Of a DNA stretch of 10,075 nucleotides, positions 7,341 to 10,075 are shown piece after piece. Position 1 is the first letter of the stretch. Every line of letters begins with the position of its first letter. The translations under genes were made by a program, and so were the position numbers. This stretch comes from an uncultured Blautia sp. (GTDB taxonomy: Bacteria > Bacillota > Clostridia > Lachnospirales > Lachnospiraceae), in assembly GCA_900549015.1 (NCBI GenBank), contig URMH01000067.1:1-10075 (forward strand). The letters run 5' to 3'. The notes under the pieces were generated by a model. That model worked only from the letters and a program-made list of their open reading frames with translations, did not search any database and had not been told where the DNA came from.

Positions 7341-7694
7341 TGCGCAACCAGGCCAGGTAATCGCGGCTGAACAGACGAAAGGGTTCAGACGAGGAAAGTC
7401 CGGGCTTCGCAGGGCAGGATGCCGGATAACGTCCGGTGGAGGTGACTCCCAGACCAGTGCAACAGAAATAAACCGCCGGGATTTCCCGGTAAGGGTGGAA
7501 AGGCAGTGTAAGAGACTACCGCCGTTCTGGTAACAGAGCGGGCACATGTAAACTCCATTCGAAGCAAGACCGAAAAGAAAGCGATACGGCTGCCCGTCGT
7601 GCTTTCAGGTGGGTCGCTTGAGCCCTCTGGCAACGAAGGGCCTAGATAGATGATTACCCAATGACATAACCCGGCTTATCGGTCTGATTGCGTA
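7341..7694 (+). ncRNA. rnpB: RNase P RNA, class A
   Basis: This is the catalytic RNA of RNase P, which cleaves 5' leaders from pre-tRNAs. Conserved landmarks are in order: GAGGAAAGTCCGGGCT (7391-7406, CR I and the P4 5' strand), CAGTGCAACAGA, AAACCGCC, GGTAAGGGTGGAAAGG, GGTAACAGAG, TGTAAACTCC, GCAAGACC, the GGT-containing L15 region before CGCTTGAGCC, and ACATAACCCGGCTTATC (7664-7680, CR V and the P4 3' strand). P1 closes the molecule: CGCAACCAGGCC (7343-7354) pairs with GGTCTGATTGCG (7681-7692) with one mismatch, extendable by two pairs to 7341/7694. P3 is short (CTGAAC 7367-7372 with GTTCAG 7383-7388). The layout fits the ancestral class A rather than the Bacillus class B. Ends are inferred from P1 and the promoter, and may be off by a few bases. 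Confidence 0.97.
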
Positions 7695-7700
7695 TAAAGG

Positions 7701-7789
7701 CAAATAATAAAAAACATATATAAAAACAGAACCCGGTTCTCCTGTTGTATGGTGAGCCGGGTTCTGTTTTTGATTGCTTTTATTATTTG
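7701..7789. terminator. bidirectional intrinsic terminator between rnpB and pyrI, with nested outer repeat
   Basis: A perfect 15-bp inverted repeat joins 7722-7736 and 7757-7771; inner pairs extend it toward an 8-nt loop with one mismatch. Its A5 and T5 ends provide a U-run on either strand, so it can end rnpB transcripts (plus) and pyrBI transcripts (minus). A second perfect 12-bp repeat encloses it: CAAATAATAAAA (7701-7712) with TTTTATTATTTG (7778-7789). The right outer arm includes the pyrI stop codon (7783-7785). The terminator role is confident; any role for the outer AT-rich pair is inferred. Confidence 0.92.
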
Positions 7790-8220
7790 TTGCGTTTTCC
7801 TCTGTACTTCTCATCGCAGTATTTGCATCTGTAAATTTCTTTTTCCTCATCTGCAAGAACGAAGATGTGGTCAAGCTCCTGCTCGATAGAAGTAATGCAG
7901 CGCGGATTTTTGCATTTGATCACATTTACGACCTGTTTTGGAAGCTTCAGTTCTTTTTTATCTACGATTTTGGAATCTTTGATAATATTTACGGTAATGT
8001 TGTGATCGATAAATCCGAGAATATCAAGGTCAACATCGCCGAGAGGACATTCTACTTTGATGATGTCCTTTTTGCCCATTTTGTTGCTGCGGGCGTTTTT
8101 GATAATGGCAACGGTACAGTCCAGTTTGTCAAGTTTTAAGTCGTGATAAATCGTCATGGCTTTGCCGGCCTTGATGTGGTCCAGTACATAGCCTTCCTTC
8201 AGTGCTCCAACATTTAACAT
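7783..8220 (-). CDS. pyrI: aspartate carbamoyltransferase regulatory chain
   Basis: PyrI is the nucleotide-binding regulatory chain of aspartate carbamoyltransferase. In characterised enzymes, CTP (with UTP) inhibits and ATP activates through it. It has 145 residues, close to the usual 150. The N-terminal allosteric domain (about 1-95) shows the typical GYVLDHIKAGKA and the later LDCTVAIIKNARSNKMGKKDIIKVE. The C-terminal zinc domain has four cysteines, C103 and C108 in CKNPRC and C132 and C135 in CKYC, which bind zinc and contact PyrB. The ATG overlaps the end of pyrB by 7 bp, and its Shine-Dalgarno GGAGG (minus strand, 8231-8235) lies inside pyrB, so the two subunits are translationally linked. 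It ends at the bidirectional terminator shared with rnpB. Confidence 0.96.
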   Translation of the reverse strand: MLNVGALKEGYVLDHIKAGKAMTIYHDLKLDKLDCTVAIIKNARSNKMGKKDIIKVECPLGDVDLDILGFIDHNITVNIIKDSKIVDKKELKLPKQVVNVIKCKNPRCITSIEQELDHIFVLADEEKEIYRCKYCDEKYRGKRNK

Positions 8221-9137
8221 GGCAGTTCCACCTCCAGTAATGTAAGAATCAGCGCCATACGGACATAAACGCCGTACTGTGCCTGTTTAAAATAAGCTGC
8301 TCTCGGATCGGAATCCACTTCTACAGAGATTTCATTTACACGGGGCAGCGGGTGAAGAACGTACATATCTTCTTTTGCAAGGTCCATTTTTGCCTTGTCC
8401 AGTATGTAGAAGTCCTTCATGCGTACATAGTCTTCCTCGTTGAAGAAACGTTCTTTCTGTACGCGTGTCATATAGAGAATGTCAAGCTTGGGAAGCGCAT
8501 CTTCAAGGCGTTCCACCTCTTCAAATTCTTTGTTGTTACGTGTTAATACATCTTCACGGATATAGCTTGGAATACGAAGCTCTTCCGGGGAGATGAGAAC
8601 AAATTTTACATTGTCATAACGTACTAAAGCCTCAATCAGAGAGTGAACGGTACGTCCGAATTTTAAGTCGCCGCACAGACCGATAGTAATGTTGTCCAGG
8701 CGTCCTTTCAGGGAACGGATAGTAAGAAGATCGGTTAAAGTCTGCGTGGGGTGCTGATGACCGCCGTCTCCGGCGTTGATAACAGGAATGGAAGAAGCCA
8801 TAGAAGCGACAAGGGGTGCGCCTTCTTTTGGGTGACGCATAGCGCAGATGTCGGCATAGCAGGAAGTTACGCGGATTGTATCTGCGACACTCTCACCTTT
8901 TGCGGCAGAACTGGAATCAGCGGAAGAGAAGCCTAAAACCTTACCGCCCAGATTCATCATGGCAGCTTCAAAGCTTAAACGTGTACGTGTGCTTGGCTCA
9001 TAGAATAAAGTGGCAAGCTTTTTGTCATCGCATGTATGTGCGTATTTTTTTGGATTTTTTTCGATGTCGTTGGCAAGATCAAGGAGCTTGTCAAGTTCTT
9101 CTACTGAAAAATCCAATGGACTCATTAAGTGTTTCAT
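8214..9137 (-). CDS. pyrB: aspartate carbamoyltransferase catalytic chain
   Basis: PyrB catalyses carbamoyl phosphate plus L-aspartate to N-carbamoyl-L-aspartate, the committed step of de novo pyrimidine synthesis. It has 307 residues, the standard length. The carbamoyl-phosphate site STRTR is at 49-53. The 80s-loop lysine is K80 (in SSAAKGES), followed by RHP (101-103) and GDGGHQHPTQTLTD (123-136) with H129 and Q132. The aspartate side shows GDLKFGRTVHS (156-166), TRVQKER (224-230) and HPLPR (262-266). GGAGG on the minus strand (9144-9148) precedes ATG 9137. With PyrI encoded immediately downstream, the enzyme is expected to be the allosteric PyrB6-PyrI6 type. No other pyr gene lies in the window. 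Confidence 0.98.
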   Translation of the reverse strand: MKHLMSPLDFSVEELDKLLDLANDIEKNPKKYAHTCDDKKLATLFYEPSTRTRLSFEAAMMNLGGKVLGFSSADSSSAAKGESVADTIRVTSCYADICAMRHPKEGAPLVASMASSIPVINAGDGGHQHPTQTLTDLLTIRSLKGRLDNITIGLCGDLKFGRTVHSLIEALVRYDNVKFVLISPEELRIPSYIREDVLTRNNKEFEEVERLEDALPKLDILYMTRVQKERFFNEEDYVRMKDFYILDKAKMDLAKEDMYVLHPLPRVNEISVEVDSDPRAAYFKQAQYGVYVRMALILTLLEVELPC

Positions 9138-9185
9138 GTTATACCTCCGTTTTTTGGTATCAGGGTCTGAACATCCCTTCTAATC

Positions 9186-9214
9186 ATAATATAATACCCG
9201 GTGGCTTTTTTCAA
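9186..9214 (-). promoter_or_regulatory. sigma-A promoter of pyrBI
   Basis: Read on the minus strand, TTGAAA (9214-9209, five of six) is followed after exactly 17 bp by TATTAT (9191-9186, five of six). The predicted start near 9179 leaves a leader of about 42 nt before the pyrB ATG. That leader could form only a 4-bp AGGG/CCCT hairpin and shows no PyrR-type binding loop or terminator. The -35 box overlaps the stop codon (9211-9213) of the upstream membrane-protein gene. Confidence 0.75.
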
Positions 9215-9600
9215 GATGATTTCGTAAGTATTTTTTCAAAAAAAAGACCTGTAAAAAACCATACAGGCGCGTAATCAAAACGGATCACGCCGTGAAACTG
9301 CCAGGGGGAGCTGCTGTAATCCCAGGGGCACATATGGAAGTGTTTTAAAATACTTCCGGCAGTAAATTCTGTGAGAAAAATTCCTCCTGTATAGAGACTT
9401 CCCCGAAGAAGAACAGGAAAGGCGGCGATTTTTTTGTATATCGGCTTTATCAGGGCGGCGCAGCCATATATGGGAAACATAAGAAGAGAGCTTTTTCCCA
9501 TCATTGTGGCTTCTCCCGAGAGAAGAGAGTGCATTCCTGTCCAGAAAACTTCCAGACACCAGCCGAGAGAGCCGCACAGCAGAAAGTTTCGTTTGAGCAT
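9211..9600 (-). CDS. small polytopic membrane protein, CmpB/putative ABC-transporter type IV family
   Basis: This is a 129-residue hydrophobic protein with about four predicted membrane segments (about 5-27, 38-55, 62-85 and 110-124). It matches the PF06541-type family named as a putative ABC-transporter component: an early GWCLEVFWTG (13-22), MFPIYG (41-46), FLTEFTAGSIL (75-85), and the hallmark CPWDYS (91-96) followed by GVIRFDYAPVWF. No transport function is demonstrated for such proteins and no ATPase gene is adjacent, so the substrate and role are unknown. AGGAG (minus strand, 9608-9612) is 7 nt before ATG 9600. It is divergent from folC; I found no convincing promoter for it. A terminator-like hairpin with a T8 run lies inside its last codons, and its stop overlaps the pyrB -35 box. 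Confidence 0.8.
   Translation of the reverse strand: MLKRNFLLCGSLGWCLEVFWTGMHSLLSGEATMMGKSSLLMFPIYGCAALIKPIYKKIAAFPVLLRGSLYTGGIFLTEFTAGSILKHFHMCPWDYSSSPWQFHGVIRFDYAPVWFFTGLFFEKILTKSS
9238..9268 (-). terminator. terminator-like hairpin inside the 3' end of the membrane-protein gene
   Basis: On the minus strand, CCTGTA (9267-9262) and TACAGG (9253-9248) form a 6-bp stem, 7 with a G-U pair, around an 8-nt loop. TC and then eight T residues (9245-9238) follow. It resembles a weak intrinsic terminator but lies 24 nt upstream of the stop codon, so transcripts ending there would lack a stop. It would also shield the pyrB promoter just downstream from read-through. The stem is short and the T-run also encodes LFF, so chance is possible. 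Confidence 0.4.
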
Positions 9601-9654
9601 AAGGAATCTCCTTTTATTTTACAAAAATTTAACCTGTTTGTAGTATTGCCAACC

Positions 9655-9683
9655 TTGAAAAAATAATACAGGTGGGATATAAT
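9655..9683 (+). promoter_or_regulatory. strong sigma-A promoter of folC
   Basis: TTGAAA (9655-9660, five of six) and a perfect TATAAT (9678-9683) are spaced by exactly 17 bp. The predicted start near 9690 gives a leader of about 30 nt before ATG 9720. This is the closest match to the sigma-A consensus in the window and indicates that folC starts a new transcription unit, independent of the minus-strand genes to its left. Confidence 0.88.
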
Positions 9684-9719
9684 GACGAAAAGATTTGAAA
9701 AAACGGGAGCTAAAAGAAA

Positions 9720-10075
9720 ATGAACTATCAGGAAAGCCGGAAATACATAGAAGATTCCCAGAAATACGGAAGTGTTCTGGGGCTTGATAACATGAGAGAA
9801 CTTATGGGGCGTCTCGGGAATCCGCAGGATAAACTGAAAATGATCCATGTGGCAGGAACCAACGGGAAGGGTTCGGTAATTGCATATTTATATACTGTGC
9901 TGAGAGAGGCAGGATACAGAGTGGGGCGTTATATTTCTCCTACGCTTTATTCTTACAGAGAACGAATGGAGGTTTCCGGGGAAGCGATTTCCAGGGAGGA
10001 CTTTGCTCTCTGTCTTTCCAGGACGGCGCAGGCGATTTCTCAGATGACAGAGGAAGGTCTGCCTCACCCCACCCC
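9720..10075 (+). CDS. folC: bifunctional folylpolyglutamate synthase/dihydrofolate synthase, N-terminal part
   Basis: This is the 5' part of a Mur-ligase-family enzyme that adds glutamate to folates (and often makes dihydrofolate from dihydropteroate). It is cut off by the window end after 118 codons, out of the roughly 430 usual for the family. The ATP-binding loop is AGTNGKGS (45-52) after MIHV. The folate/SPHL-like segment YISPTLYSYRERMEVSGEAIS (71-91) shows the usual SP and ER, with Thr where many homologues have His. LPHPT at the cut end matches the start of the family's next conserved block. The first residues (YIEDSQKYGSVLGLDNMREL) are typical FolC N-terminus. GGGAG (9705-9709) is 10 nt before the ATG. 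It follows a near-consensus promoter. No frameshift is seen in the visible part. Confidence 0.93.
   Translation, partial: MNYQESRKYIEDSQKYGSVLGLDNMRELMGRLGNPQDKLKMIHVAGTNGKGSVIAYLYTVLREAGYRVGRYISPTLYSYRERMEVSGEAISREDFALCLSRTAQAISQMTEEGLPHPT

Noticed and set aside
7315..7533. Open frames on both strands within the RNase P RNA
   Set aside because: The region is fully explained by conserved rnpB elements; the frames are chance.
7774..8139. 121-codon plus-strand frame starting in the terminator
   Set aside because: It is antisense to pyrI, which has all four zinc cysteines and a proper start; the hydrophobic look comes from reading lysine-rich coding sequence in reverse.
9601..9700. Promoter for the CmpB-family gene
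   Set aside because: Candidate -10 boxes (TAAAAT near 9620, TATTAT near 9665) lack -35 partners at proper spacing, or sit too close to the Shine-Dalgarno.
9501..9848. Minus-strand frame across the divergent region
   Set aside because: It runs antisense through folC and over the consensus folC promoter and overlaps the CmpB-family gene in another frame.

Overview
The window looks like a chromosomal housekeeping region of a Gram-positive anaerobe of the class Clostridia, most likely family Lachnospiraceae. Four things point there: the gene order dGTPase, dnaG, rpoD, trmK, Nif3-family gene, nucleoside kinase; a class A RNase P RNA; a pyrB/pyrI pair; and strong AGGAGG-type ribosome binding sites with moderate GC content. 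The genus cannot be fixed from sequence alone. There is no phage, insertion sequence, CRISPR array or defence locus.

Positions 1-7299, plus strand: a tightly packed run of six genes. They are a dNTP triphosphohydrolase, DNA primase (dnaG), the housekeeping sigma factor (rpoD), TrmK (m1A22 tRNA methyltransferase), a Nif3-family dinuclear-metal protein, and a kinase with a threonyl-tRNA-synthetase-like N-terminus. Gaps are at most 39 bp and one pair overlaps by 14 bp, so they probably form one operon linking nucleotide supply, replication initiation, transcription and tRNA modification. A 13-codon ORF and a weak promoter lie at the left edge. An extended hairpin straddles the dgt stop codon just before dnaG.

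Positions 7306-7771: rnpB, with its own near-consensus extended -10 promoter. It ends near a long hairpin with U-runs on both strands, which it shares with the convergent pyrBI genes.

Positions 7783-9214, minus strand: pyrB and pyrI, the catalytic and regulatory chains of aspartate carbamoyltransferase, overlapping by 7 bp. They have their own promoter and a short leader without a visible attenuator.

Positions 9211-10075: a small polytopic membrane protein of the CmpB (putative ABC-transporter type IV) family on the minus strand. Divergent from it is the 5' part of folC, behind a near-consensus sigma-A promoter and cut by the window end.

All gaps between genes are under 300 bp. Most findings are small regulatory structures; the least understood gene is the three-domain nucleoside kinase. 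I see no convincing new multi-gene system.
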